Assembly (NCBI GenBank): GCA_015494735.1
Contig: WGAQ01000111.1
Span: 1-12,306 of the forward strand
From: Caldifarciminota bacterium
Lineage (GTDB): Bacteria; Hydrothermota; Hydrothermia; LBFQ01; DSFT01
DNA length: 12,306 nt
Reading direction: 5' to 3'
Position 1 is the stretch's first letter. Each line of letters begins with the position of its first letter. The notes below the pieces were generated by a model. That model did no database searches and was not told the DNA's origin. It saw nothing but the letters and a program-made list of their open reading frames with translations. Made by a program: the position numbers and the translations under genes. Below, piece by piece: positions 1-6,325 of the stretch.

Positions 1-1
1 T

Positions 2-574
2 CCCTATATAGACAGGGAGCCCACTGAAGAGGACGAGGAGATGTATCAGACGGTTTACGCCCGCAAGGAGGGTTCCGTCGCAGCTCCCACCGCGGGACTC
101 CACTTCACTCCCCGCCTCCTCGAGCGAATCAGGGAGAAGGGGGTTGAAGTGCTCTACGTTACCCTTCACGTGGGCCCGGGAACCTTCAAACCCGTTCAGG
201 TGAGGGATATAAGGCAGCATCGACTGGATGCGGAGTACTATGAGGTTCCCGATGAGACTGCCTCCGGGATTCTGGAGGTCAGGGAAAGAGGGGGAAGGGT
301 GGTGGCGGTGGGGACCACTGCTGTGAGGACTCTGGAGCACTGGGCTCTGGATGCGAATCCCCGCAGGGGATGGACGGATCTGTTCATTCATCCCCCATAC
401 AGGTTCAGGGTGGTGGATGCCCTCATCACCAACTTCCACCTGCCCAGGTCCACCCTGTACATGCTGGTGGCTGCCTTCATAGGGGACGTGGATAGGACGC
501 GCCGGATATATGAAGAGGCGGTCGAGAAGGGATACAGGTTCTACTCTTACGGGGATGCCATGCTTATCCTTTGA
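2..574 (+). CDS. queA: S-adenosylmethionine:tRNA ribosyltransferase-isomerase, C-terminal part (5' end outside window)
   Basis: QueA transfers and isomerises the ribosyl part of S-adenosylmethionine onto 7-aminomethyl-7-deazaguanine in tRNA, giving epoxyqueuosine; it acts in the cytosol. The reading frame is open from base 2, and the codons before the first ATG (base 41) read PYIDREPTEEDEE, the usual QueA lead-in, so that ATG is internal. Family motifs are clear: KEGSVAAPTAGLHFT, TLHVGPGTFKPV, GTTAVRTLE, and the C-terminal FIHPPYRFRVVDALITNFHLPRS read across residues of the last third. About 190 codons are present of a family length near 340-360, so roughly the first 45% is missing. It ends with TGA at 572-574. 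No obvious T-tailed terminator follows. The presence of QueA argues for a bacterium rather than an archaeon. Identification is secure. Confidence 0.96.
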   Translation, partial: PYIDREPTEEDEEMYQTVYARKEGSVAAPTAGLHFTPRLLERIREKGVEVLYVTLHVGPGTFKPVQVRDIRQHRLDAEYYEVPDETASGILEVRERGGRVVAVGTTAVRTLEHWALDANPRRGWTDLFIHPPYRFRVVDALITNFHLPRSTLYMLVAAFIGDVDRTRRIYEEAVEKGYRFYSYGDAMLIL

Positions 575-650
575 TACAAAACCCGCCGGAAATTGTGAGT
601 CGTGAAACTCTGGAAAATCAATGGGTTATGCGAATTGGAGTCGAGGAGCG

Positions 651-676
651 ATGGACAATCCATTAAAATATAGGGC
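651..676 (+). promoter_or_regulatory. pps promoter with -10 box TAAAAT and abutting inverted repeat
   Basis: TAAAAT (664-669) lies seven bases before the ATG at 677, placing a normal bacterial start site at or next to the start codon. No Shine-Dalgarno sequence is present (the seven bases are ATAGGGC) and no TTGACA-like -35 is seen at 16-18 bases. A short perfect inverted repeat, ATGGA-CAA-TCCAT (651-663), ends exactly where the -10 begins and could be a small operator. The -10 is seen; the leaderless reading and operator role are inferred. Confidence 0.6.
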
Positions 677-3082
677 ATGGAGAAGCAGAGATTCATCCTG
701 TGGTTCGATGAGGTGGGAATGAACGATGTCCCCCTCGTCGGAGGCAAGGTCGCATCCCTTGGAGAACTCTACAACAACCTCGGTGAACTGGTGAATGTCC
801 CGTACGGATTCGCCGTCACTGCCGAGGCATATCGCTACTTCATCTCCTACAACAAACTGGAGGATAAGATAAAGCGGATTCTGGAGACCATAGATGTCCA
901 TAATGTGGATGACCTGAAGAAGAAGGCGGAACTCATCAGGGCCTACATTCTTTCGGGAGATTTTCCCCCTGACCTGAGGGAGATGATAGGTGAGGCCTAT
1001 GCCAGATTGAGCAGACATTATGGACAGGAGAATGTGGATGTGGCTGTCAGGTCTTCGGCCACCGCTGAGGACCTTCCGGATGCTTCCTTCGCCGGTCAGC
1101 AGGATACTTTTCTGAACGTAAGGGGGGTGGAGGATGTTTATTTCAACGTGAAGCGTAGTTTCGCTTCCCTGTTCACAGATAGGGCCATTTCCTACAGGGC
1201 CAACTTCGGATTCGACCACCTTTCCGTCGGGATGGCGGTGGGTATTCAGAAGATGGTGCGCTCGGACCTTGCGTCATCGGGAGTCATGTTCACCGCCCAT
1301 CCCGAGATGGGATTCAGGGATGTAATCATAATCGAATCCCTTTATGGACTGGGAACGCTGGCAGTCGGTGGGGAGGTAACTCCGGATGAATTCGTGGTTC
1401 ACAAGCCCACCCTGAAGAAGGGGCACGAGTCCATAATAAGCAGAAAACTGGGAACCAAGCTGCGCAAGGCGGTCTATAACGAGTTGCAGGGGGGAATAAG
1501 CCACGAACTGGTGAGGGCGGACAGGCGCTCCCGATTCAGCCTCGAGGATGAGGATGTCCTTCAACTGGCCCGGTGGGGACTGAAGGTGGAGGAGCATTAC
1601 AGTGCGAAGGCGGGCAGGTACATGCCCATGGATATAGAGTGGGCCAAGGATGGGATAGATGGAAAGCTGTATCTGGTGCAGGCCCGTCCCCTGACCAGTT
1701 ATAAGGAAATCAACGAACTTTACTTCTATCAGCTCAAGAAGACCGGAAAGGAGATAGCAAGAGGAATAGCAGTGGGAAGCAAGATTGCAGCCGGAAGGGT
1801 CCGGGTGCTCCATTCTGTGGAGCAGGCCTCAGAGTTTCAGGAGGGGGATATACTGGTGACGGAACTCACCAATCCGGACTGGGAGCCCATAATGCAGAAG
1901 GCATCCGGAATCATAACGGAGCAGGGGGGAAGGACTTCCCATGCAGCTATCGTTTCCCGTGAACTGGGAATTCCCGCCATCGTGGGAGCCCACGGCATTC
2001 TGGAGAAGCTGAGCAGCGGGGATGAGGTCACCATGGACTGCTCCACCGGAGAAGAGGGTATAGTTTACGAGGGTATCCTCCCGGTGGATGTGAAGAAGGT
2101 GCCCCTGAGCGAGATAAAACTACCCAGAACTGTCAATATCATGATGAATGTGGGCAATCCCTCGCAGGCTTTCAAGCACGCCAGAATCCCCAACAGGGGA
2201 GTGGGACTCGCCCGCATCGAATTCATATTTGCCAACTTCATAAAGGTCCATCCGCTGGCCCTCCTCAACTTCGATAAGCTGGAGGACGAGGAACTCAAGA
2301 GGCAGATAAAGGAGGTTACGCGGGGATACCCGTCCCCCGAGGACTTCTTCATTTCGAAACTGGCCGAGGGGATAGGAACGATTGCGGCTGCCTTCTGGCC
2401 CAATCCCGTGATAGTTAGATTTTCGGACTTCAAGTCCAACGAATATGCCCGTCTCATCGGCGGGAGCCTCTACGAGCCCCGGGAGGAGAACCCGATGATA
2501 GGATTCAGGGGTGCATCGAGATACTACTCCGAACTCTTCAAACCTGCTTTCATGATGGAAATCCAGAGCATCCGCAAGGTCAGGGACCAGATGGGTCTGA
2601 CCAACGTAAAGGTGATGGTGCCCTTCGTGAGGACGCCCGAGGAGGCCAAGAATGTGCTCGATATCATGGAGGAGGCGGGGTATCCCAGGGGCTCCAATGG
2701 ACTGGAGGTCTATATGATGGTGGAAATTCCGTCCAACGTGGTCCTTCTGGAGGAATTCGCCCCCTACTTCGATGGTTTCTCCATCGGCTCCAACGACCTT
2801 ACTCAGTTGACTCTGGGTGTGGACAGGGACTCTTCCCTTGTGGCCCATGTCTTCGATGAGAGGAACGAGGCCGTTAAGAGGATGCTGGCCGAGATTATAG
2901 AGAAGGCCCATAAACTGGGCAAGGTGGTGGGTATATGCGGTCAGGCCCCTTCCGATTTCCCCGAGATTGCAGAGTTTCTGGTCATGAAGGGGATAGATTC
3001 CATTTCTCTGATACCGGATACCGTTCCCGCCACCGCTCGCCGTATATACGAGCTGGAGAAGCGTCTCGGGAGGGTGAAGTAG
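677..3082 (+). CDS. ppsA: Phosphoenolpyruvate synthase (pyruvate, water dikinase)
   Basis: The enzyme makes phosphoenolpyruvate from pyruvate and ATP, releasing AMP and phosphate; it is the entry to gluconeogenesis and cytosolic. The 801 residues match the family length (E. coli PpsA is about 790). Order: an N-terminal ATP-grasp part (residues ~1-345, with VGGKVASLGEL near the start, RSSATAEDLPDASFAGQQ, and GEVTPDEF), a swivelling phosphohistidine domain (~365-465) with GGRTSHAAIVSRELGIPAIVG in which His422 is the expected phosphorylated residue, and a C-terminal PEP/pyruvate TIM barrel (~480-795) with GFRGASRYY, MVEIPSNVV, SIGSNDLTQLTLGVDRD and GICGQAPSD, where Cys754 fits the catalytic cysteine. 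All key motifs are intact. The ATG at 677 is chosen from the promoter spacing and the N-terminal alignment. It is monocistronic, ends with TAG at 3080-3082, and faces the kinase-like gene across a hairpin. Confidence 0.96.
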   Translation: MEKQRFILWFDEVGMNDVPLVGGKVASLGELYNNLGELVNVPYGFAVTAEAYRYFISYNKLEDKIKRILETIDVHNVDDLKKKAELIRAYILSGDFPPDLREMIGEAYARLSRHYGQENVDVAVRSSATAEDLPDASFAGQQDTFLNVRGVEDVYFNVKRSFASLFTDRAISYRANFGFDHLSVGMAVGIQKMVRSDLASSGVMFTAHPEMGFRDVIIIESLYGLGTLAVGGEVTPDEFVVHKPTLKKGHESIISRKLGTKLRKAVYNELQGGISHELVRADRRSRFSLEDEDVLQLARWGLKVEEHYSAKAGRYMPMDIEWAKDGIDGKLYLVQARPLTSYKEINELYFYQLKKTGKEIARGIAVGSKIAAGRVRVLHSVEQASEFQEGDILVTELTNPDWEPIMQKASGIITEQGGRTSHAAIVSRELGIPAIVGAHGILEKLSSGDEVTMDCSTGEEGIVYEGILPVDVKKVPLSEIKLPRTVNIMMNVGNPSQAFKHARIPNRGVGLARIEFIFANFIKVHPLALLNFDKLEDEELKRQIKEVTRGYPSPEDFFISKLAEGIGTIAAAFWPNPVIVRFSDFKSNEYARLIGGSLYEPREENPMIGFRGASRYYSELFKPAFMMEIQSIRKVRDQMGLTNVKVMVPFVRTPEEAKNVLDIMEEAGYPRGSNGLEVYMMVEIPSNVVLLEEFAPYFDGFSIGSNDLTQLTLGVDRDSSLVAHVFDERNEAVKRMLAEIIEKAHKLGKVVGICGQAPSDFPEIAEFLVMKGIDSISLIPDTVPATARRIYELEKRLGRVK

Positions 3083-3093
3083 GAATAAAGATG

Positions 3094-3110
3094 CGGGGGG
3101 TTCCCCCCCG
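3094..3110. terminator. GC hairpin between convergent genes, likely bidirectional terminator
   Basis: In the 31-base gap between two convergent stop codons, CGGGGGG (3094-3100) pairs with CCCCCCG (3104-3110) around a TTC loop, giving seven G-C/C-G pairs. The plus strand continues TTCTTAAAAT and the minus strand CATCTTTATT, so both directions have only a short, broken T-stretch. Position and stem support termination for both pps and the kinase-like gene; efficiency is unknown. Confidence 0.65.
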
Positions 3111-3113
3111 TTC

Positions 3114-4382
3114 TTAAAATTCCACTCCGGAAGTTTGACCCTGCAGGGGCATCACCAGCATGGGTATGTTGAGGGGCTCTCTGAAGTAGGTGCTCCCATC
3201 GGGAAGTTTTATCTGAACCCTCACCTCGAGCGTCCCGTAGTATCCCGGTTCGGTTCTCACTATTACGGAGTAGGTCTTCCTGCTCTGACTGTTTATTATC
3301 TCATAACTGGCTTCCGGGAGGGTCTTTACGTCGAATTCCAGGTTCATTCCCCTGTCGAATTTGAACACTATGGAGCCGGGAGATGAGGAGTTGATTATGG
3401 AGGGGGCGTGGACTTCCAGGAGGTTTATGTTGCTGTCCTCCTTGACGAAGATTTCCCTCTGTATCTTCTTCTTCTCGTCCCTTATTTCCATGAGGGTATG
3501 GGGTTTGTAGGCGTAAACCGTTTTGAAGGCCTCGTACAGGGCCTCCAGCATCTCATCCGCACTCTCGAAGCCCTTTCCGTCCAGTATCTCCAGCCCCTTC
3601 AGGATGAACCTTTCCACATCCTCGGGTATATCCGGATTGTACTGGGATGGGGGAATTATCCTGCCTGCCAGTTTGTCGGCGTGTATCTTTGCGAAGTCCC
3701 CTTCGTAGGGCTCGTGTCCCGTAACCATGAAGTACAGGAGTCCGGCAACGCTGTAAAGGTCCGCCTCCACGAAGGAAACGTAGTCCTCCCCCTTGAGTAT
3801 ACGGGGAGACACGTATATGGGGGGCTCCAGGAATCCGGAGAGCTTGAGCCTTCTTATGGCCTTCTGTGCTATGTAGCCCAGGCCGAAATCCGTGAGGACC
3901 AGATTCCCCTCCTTGAATCTCACGTTGGAGGGCTTCAGGTTCTTGTGTGTTATACCGTGGGCGTGGGTATAGGACAGGGCACGGAGTATGCTTTCCGTCA
4001 ATCTGAATGCCCTCGAAAGTTCCAGATGTCCCCTTCTCCTTACCACATCCTCCAGGTCCTCCGGGGCGAAGTCCATCACGAAGTAGAGCACCTTACCGCC
4101 CAGTTCCTTGTCCACATCGGTAATCCAGTTAATGTTGGGATGGGGCTCCAGGGCCCCGAGTCTCCTGATTTCCTCTATTACTTCGGAGGCGATTTCCTTC
4201 AATATGGGAATGTCGTGGGGACTCTTTATAATGTCCACCCTGAATATCTTTATGGCGACCGGTTTCTCCAGGAATTTGTGCTTTGCCCTGTACACATAGA
4301 ACAGGGGACTGGTGGCCACTTCTTCCTCGAGTATATACTTCCCGGAGAACTCCTTACCTGCAAAAAGCCCTTCTTTAGCCAT
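3114..4382 (-). CDS. Protein kinase-fold protein, predicted pseudokinase, with C-terminal beta-rich domain
   Basis: The first ~285 of 422 residues follow the eukaryotic-type Ser/Thr kinase fold: beta-3 VAIK (Lys45), a helix C rich in Glu (~60-73), the catalytic-loop region HAHGITHKNLKPSNV, DFG (Asp165), and ADLYSVAGLLYFMVTGHEPYEG (~207-228). Several hallmark residues are altered. The glycine-rich loop reads EEEVATSPLFYVYRA with no glycine, the HRD aspartate is Asn148 (HKN), the APE motif reads SPR with Arg194 in place of Glu, and the arginine that normally pairs with that Glu is absent from ILDGKGFESADEM (~266-278). Lys45 and Asp165 remain, so nucleotide binding is possible but phosphotransfer doubtful. 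Residues ~318-422 are beta-strand-like and unassigned; no membrane segment is visible. Its own promoter lies in the 21-base gap behind the preceding gene. A weakly active kinase remains the alternative. Confidence 0.85.
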   Translation of the reverse strand: MAKEGLFAGKEFSGKYILEEEVATSPLFYVYRAKHKFLEKPVAIKIFRVDIIKSPHDIPILKEIASEVIEEIRRLGALEPHPNINWITDVDKELGGKVLYFVMDFAPEDLEDVVRRRGHLELSRAFRLTESILRALSYTHAHGITHKNLKPSNVRFKEGNLVLTDFGLGYIAQKAIRRLKLSGFLEPPIYVSPRILKGEDYVSFVEADLYSVAGLLYFMVTGHEPYEGDFAKIHADKLAGRIIPPSQYNPDIPEDVERFILKGLEILDGKGFESADEMLEALYEAFKTVYAYKPHTLMEIRDEKKKIQREIFVKEDSNINLLEVHAPSIINSSSPGSIVFKFDRGMNLEFDVKTLPEASYEIINSQSRKTYSVIVRTEPGYYGTLEVRVQIKLPDGSTYFREPLNIPMLVMPLQGQTSGVEF

Positions 4383-4397
4383 ACAGACGAAATTTTA
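4383..4397 (-). promoter_or_regulatory. -10 box TAAAAT for the kinase-like gene
   Basis: Reading the minus strand, TAAAAT (4397-4392, inside CTTTAAAATTT) is nine bases before the ATG at 4382, with no Shine-Dalgarno sequence between. It lies in the 21-base gap after the endonuclease IV-like stop codon, so the kinase-like gene probably has a separate start as well as possible readthrough. No convincing -35 is visible. Confidence 0.6.
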
Positions 4398-4403
4398 AAG
4401 GGG

Positions 4404-5408
4404 TTAACTTTTCGGGGATGCCTGCTCGAAGCATCTGGGGCACAGTACGGCGGGGTCGTACAGCCCCATCTCCACCCCCCTGCATGGAACCCTGCGGATT
4501 ATCTCTGCTCCGCATCCATTCTCCCTGTGTATGAGTCCATCCTTCCCTATGCCGCATCTTTCCTTTCTCTTTCCCGTGGTTATTTCCTCGTATATTTCCT
4601 GAAGGAGGAGGGCCCCCTCTTCCATATAGGGGGTTTCGCTCACCACGAGCCCTTCCACTCCGAAGTCCACCAGGGCCCTGATGAATGCCTCGTAGTCCAG
4701 TTTGTTCTCCTCCGATGTGAGGTCCACGTGGTGCTTTTCCCCCTTCGGCCCATATACGATTCCCGAATAGTGGATGTGCATGTTCTTCAGGGCTTCCTTC
4801 CCCAGTTTCCTTTCTATGTAGTCCAGTATGCCTGCAATTTCCTCGTAGGTGTTGAATTTGCCCTGATGGCGGGCATACAGGTGGGCGAAATCCACACACG
4901 GCAGTACCCCGTCTATTTCCATGCTCAAATCCACTATTTCCTCCAGCGTGCCGTACTGGGAGGGCTTGCCCATGGTTTCCGGACGGATGATTACGTCTAT
5001 GCCCTCGTCTTTAAGCCTTCTGGTCAATTCCTTCAGGAGTTTCTTTATCTTCCGGTGGACCTCCCTGGGGTCGTCGTCGTGGTAATATGCGGGGTGGAAG
5101 GTTATATCCCTTGCCCCTGCCAGATAGCCGATTCGGGCTGAATCGTAGATGTACTGAATGGAATTCCTGACCTTGTGCTCCTCCCGTGAATTCAGATTTA
5201 TCCAGTAGGGACCGTGAACCGTGAGCGATAGATGGTTTTCCCTGGCAAACCGGTTGATTTTCTTCGCCAGTTCTTCCTTCATACGCACTCCTCTCACGAA
5301 TTCCAGTTCCATTCCTCCGAGACCCAGTTCTTTTACCCTTTTGAGACCTTCCAGAGTTCCTGATTTCTTCGTGGTTATCGGGACACCCGCTGTAAGGAAT
5401 CTGATCAT
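4404..5408 (-). CDS. Endonuclease IV-like TIM-barrel protein with cysteine-rich C-terminal tail
   Basis: This 334-residue protein matches the AP endonuclease family 2 / xylose isomerase-like TIM barrel, in a form best known from archaea. Candidate metal ligands of endonuclease IV appear in order: His65 (TVHGPY), His105 (TFHPAYYH), Glu144 (RPETMG), Asp173 and His176 (CVDFAH), His213 or His211 (MHIHYSG), Glu224 with His226 (GEKHH, where endonuclease IV has Asp-x-His), and Glu258 (VSETP). The barrel ends near residue 280. The last ~50 residues hold Cys285, Cys299, Cys309 and the pair Cys323-x2-Cys326, suggesting a zinc-ribbon tail. In the family these proteins cut DNA 5' of abasic sites, though some relatives act on sugars; cytosolic DNA repair is the best guess, not proven. 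The start is fixed by the promoter six bases upstream. It stands alone between a terminator-like hairpin and the kinase-like gene. Confidence 0.8.
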   Translation of the reverse strand: MIRFLTAGVPITTKKSGTLEGLKRVKELGLGGMELEFVRGVRMKEELAKKINRFARENHLSLTVHGPYWINLNSREEHKVRNSIQYIYDSARIGYLAGARDITFHPAYYHDDDPREVHRKIKKLLKELTRRLKDEGIDVIIRPETMGKPSQYGTLEEIVDLSMEIDGVLPCVDFAHLYARHQGKFNTYEEIAGILDYIERKLGKEALKNMHIHYSGIVYGPKGEKHHVDLTSEENKLDYEAFIRALVDFGVEGLVVSETPYMEEGALLLQEIYEEITTGKRKERCGIGKDGLIHRENGCGAEIIRRVPCRGVEMGLYDPAVLCPRCFEQASPKS

Positions 5409-5420
5409 GGAGCAATTTTA
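5409..5420 (-). promoter_or_regulatory. -10 box TAAAAT for the endonuclease IV-like gene
   Basis: On the minus strand TAAAAT (5420-5415) is followed by six bases (TGCTCC) and the ATG at 5408, so transcription probably starts at or beside the start codon. There is no Shine-Dalgarno sequence. The usual -35 position falls inside the hairpin at 5426-5445 and is not TTGACA-like. Confidence 0.6.
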
Positions 5421-5425
5421 AAGTT

Positions 5426-5445
5426 GGGGCGGAGGAATCCGCCCC
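5426..5445 (-). terminator. Hairpin after the yfdX-like gene, abutting the next promoter
   Basis: GGGGCGGA (5426-5433) and TCCGCCCC (5438-5445) form a perfect eight-pair stem with a four-base loop. It starts seven bases after the yfdX-like stop codon (5453). On the minus strand it is followed by AACTTTAAAATT, whose short T-stretch doubles as the upstream edge of the next gene's -10 box. It probably ends the DUF505-yfdX transcript; T-tract strength is poor. Confidence 0.6.
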
Positions 5446-5452
5446 ATGGTGT

Positions 5453-6313
5453 TTATTGAGACAGGGCCTTCTTTTCCTTCTTTATCTTCTCCTGCATACT
5501 CTTCAACTGGGATGTCTGCTCCTTGCCACCCTTTATGGATTTCTCTATCTTATCCACACCCTTGAGGATGGAATCCATTGCCGATTTGTCTATGTATCCA
5601 AGCACGTAGGCGAGTCTGACCTTGCGCTTCACCTCTTTAAGGAGCTCGAGAGCCAGTTCCGGGTCCTTCTGGTGGACGTTTATCACCACATCCAGAATGT
5701 AAGATGCATCGAACAGGGGTTTCGGATAGGATACCTGATAGGTCTCTATGGACGAGAGGAACAGGTTCAGGGCATCTATTGCCCCCTGGATGTTGCCCCT
5801 GTCCATGAGGCTCCTCGCAAGATCGAGGGAGCTCTTCAGAACTTTGAGGGGCACGGTGCTTATGGTCACCACCACCTCGTTCCTGAGGGCATCTATTATG
5901 GGTCTGGCTTTCGGAAGTTGCCTCTCGTTCACCAGTTTGCGGGCTTCCTGATACATCTGTTCGGCCTTGTCCGGATCTTCCACCCCCACCACGACGGCCA
6001 CCACGGCACTCACGGGGAAGTTCTCCACCTTGCCCCTGTACTTCTCGTAAAGGCTGTCTGTCTGCTCATCCAGCTGGGAGAGTATGGCATACGCCCCTTC
6101 CAGGTCCCCATAACTGAGGGTCCTGATGAGGAGTCTTATTCCGGCAACGACCTTTGCAGCATCCTGGAAGATTTTGCCCTCCTCTATACCGGTTATCTCC
6201 TCTATGGTCTTCTTCTCGCTCTCGGCTATAGCCTTCCGAACCCTGCTGGATAGCAGGGTGTCGGCACTGGTCTGCGCCTGAACCTGCGCTGCCAGGAGCA
6301 TCAGCGTAAGCAT
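5453..6313 (-). CDS. Secreted YfdX-like protein
   Basis: The protein has 286 residues. Residues 1-13 (MLTLMLLAAQVQA) form a very short hydrophobic signal-like segment with an A-type cleavage site before QTSADT, and no basic residue ahead of it, so export is likely but atypical. Residues ~45-210 match the layout of the YfdX family: a helical pair with GDLEGAYAILSQ, then NFPVSAVVAVVVGVEDPDKAEQMYQEARKLV read in two parts, a KAR..IDALRNEVV segment, a P-L-K-VLKSSLDLARSLMDRGN helix and an A..ALNLFLSSIE helix. YfdX proteins are small periplasmic stress-linked proteins of unclear function (EvgA-controlled in E. coli). Residues ~240-286 are lysine-rich and coiled-coil-like, beyond the usual family end. 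It follows the DUF505-like gene by 12 bases with a GGAGG ribosome site in that gap, so the two are co-transcribed. The upstream in-frame TAG leaves no longer start. Confidence 0.75.
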   Translation of the reverse strand: MLTLMLLAAQVQAQTSADTLLSSRVRKAIAESEKKTIEEITGIEEGKIFQDAAKVVAGIRLLIRTLSYGDLEGAYAILSQLDEQTDSLYEKYRGKVENFPVSAVVAVVVGVEDPDKAEQMYQEARKLVNERQLPKARPIIDALRNEVVVTISTVPLKVLKSSLDLARSLMDRGNIQGAIDALNLFLSSIETYQVSYPKPLFDASYILDVVINVHQKDPELALELLKEVKRKVRLAYVLGYIDKSAMDSILKGVDKIEKSIKGGKEQTSQLKSMQEKIKKEKKALSQ

Positions 6314-6316
6314 GGT

Positions 6317-6325
6317 CCACCTCCT
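6317..6325 (-). promoter_or_regulatory. Shine-Dalgarno site of the yfdX-like gene
   Basis: On the minus strand AGGAGGTGG lies three bases before the ATG at 6313 (the GGAGG core six bases away) and fills the gap after the upstream TAG. It sets the start codon and contrasts with the SD-less promoters of first genes in this window. Confidence 0.8.

Noticed and set aside
575..676. Possible terminator or small gene between queA and pps
   Set aside because: Only weak pairings (CCGGA with TCTGG; AACCC with GGGTT) and no T-run or coding frame with a ribosome site; nothing beyond the pps promoter is supported.
2120..2911. A 263-codon open frame on the minus strand
   Set aside because: It lies wholly inside the well-supported PEP synthase gene, with low-complexity His/Gly/Leu composition typical of a shadow frame.
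4383..4400. TTTAAAATT boxes read as archaeal TATA boxes
   Set aside because: An archaeal TATA box should lie about 25 bases before the transcription start; here the boxes are 6-9 bases before the start codon, and queA and GGAGG sites point to a bacterium.
3408..5141. A 577-codon open frame on the plus strand across the kinase-like and endonuclease IV-like genes
   Set aside because: It is antisense to two genes with clear family motifs, its protein has no recognisable domain, and it spans their junction. Antisense open frames are common opposite AGG/GAG-rich coding sequence.
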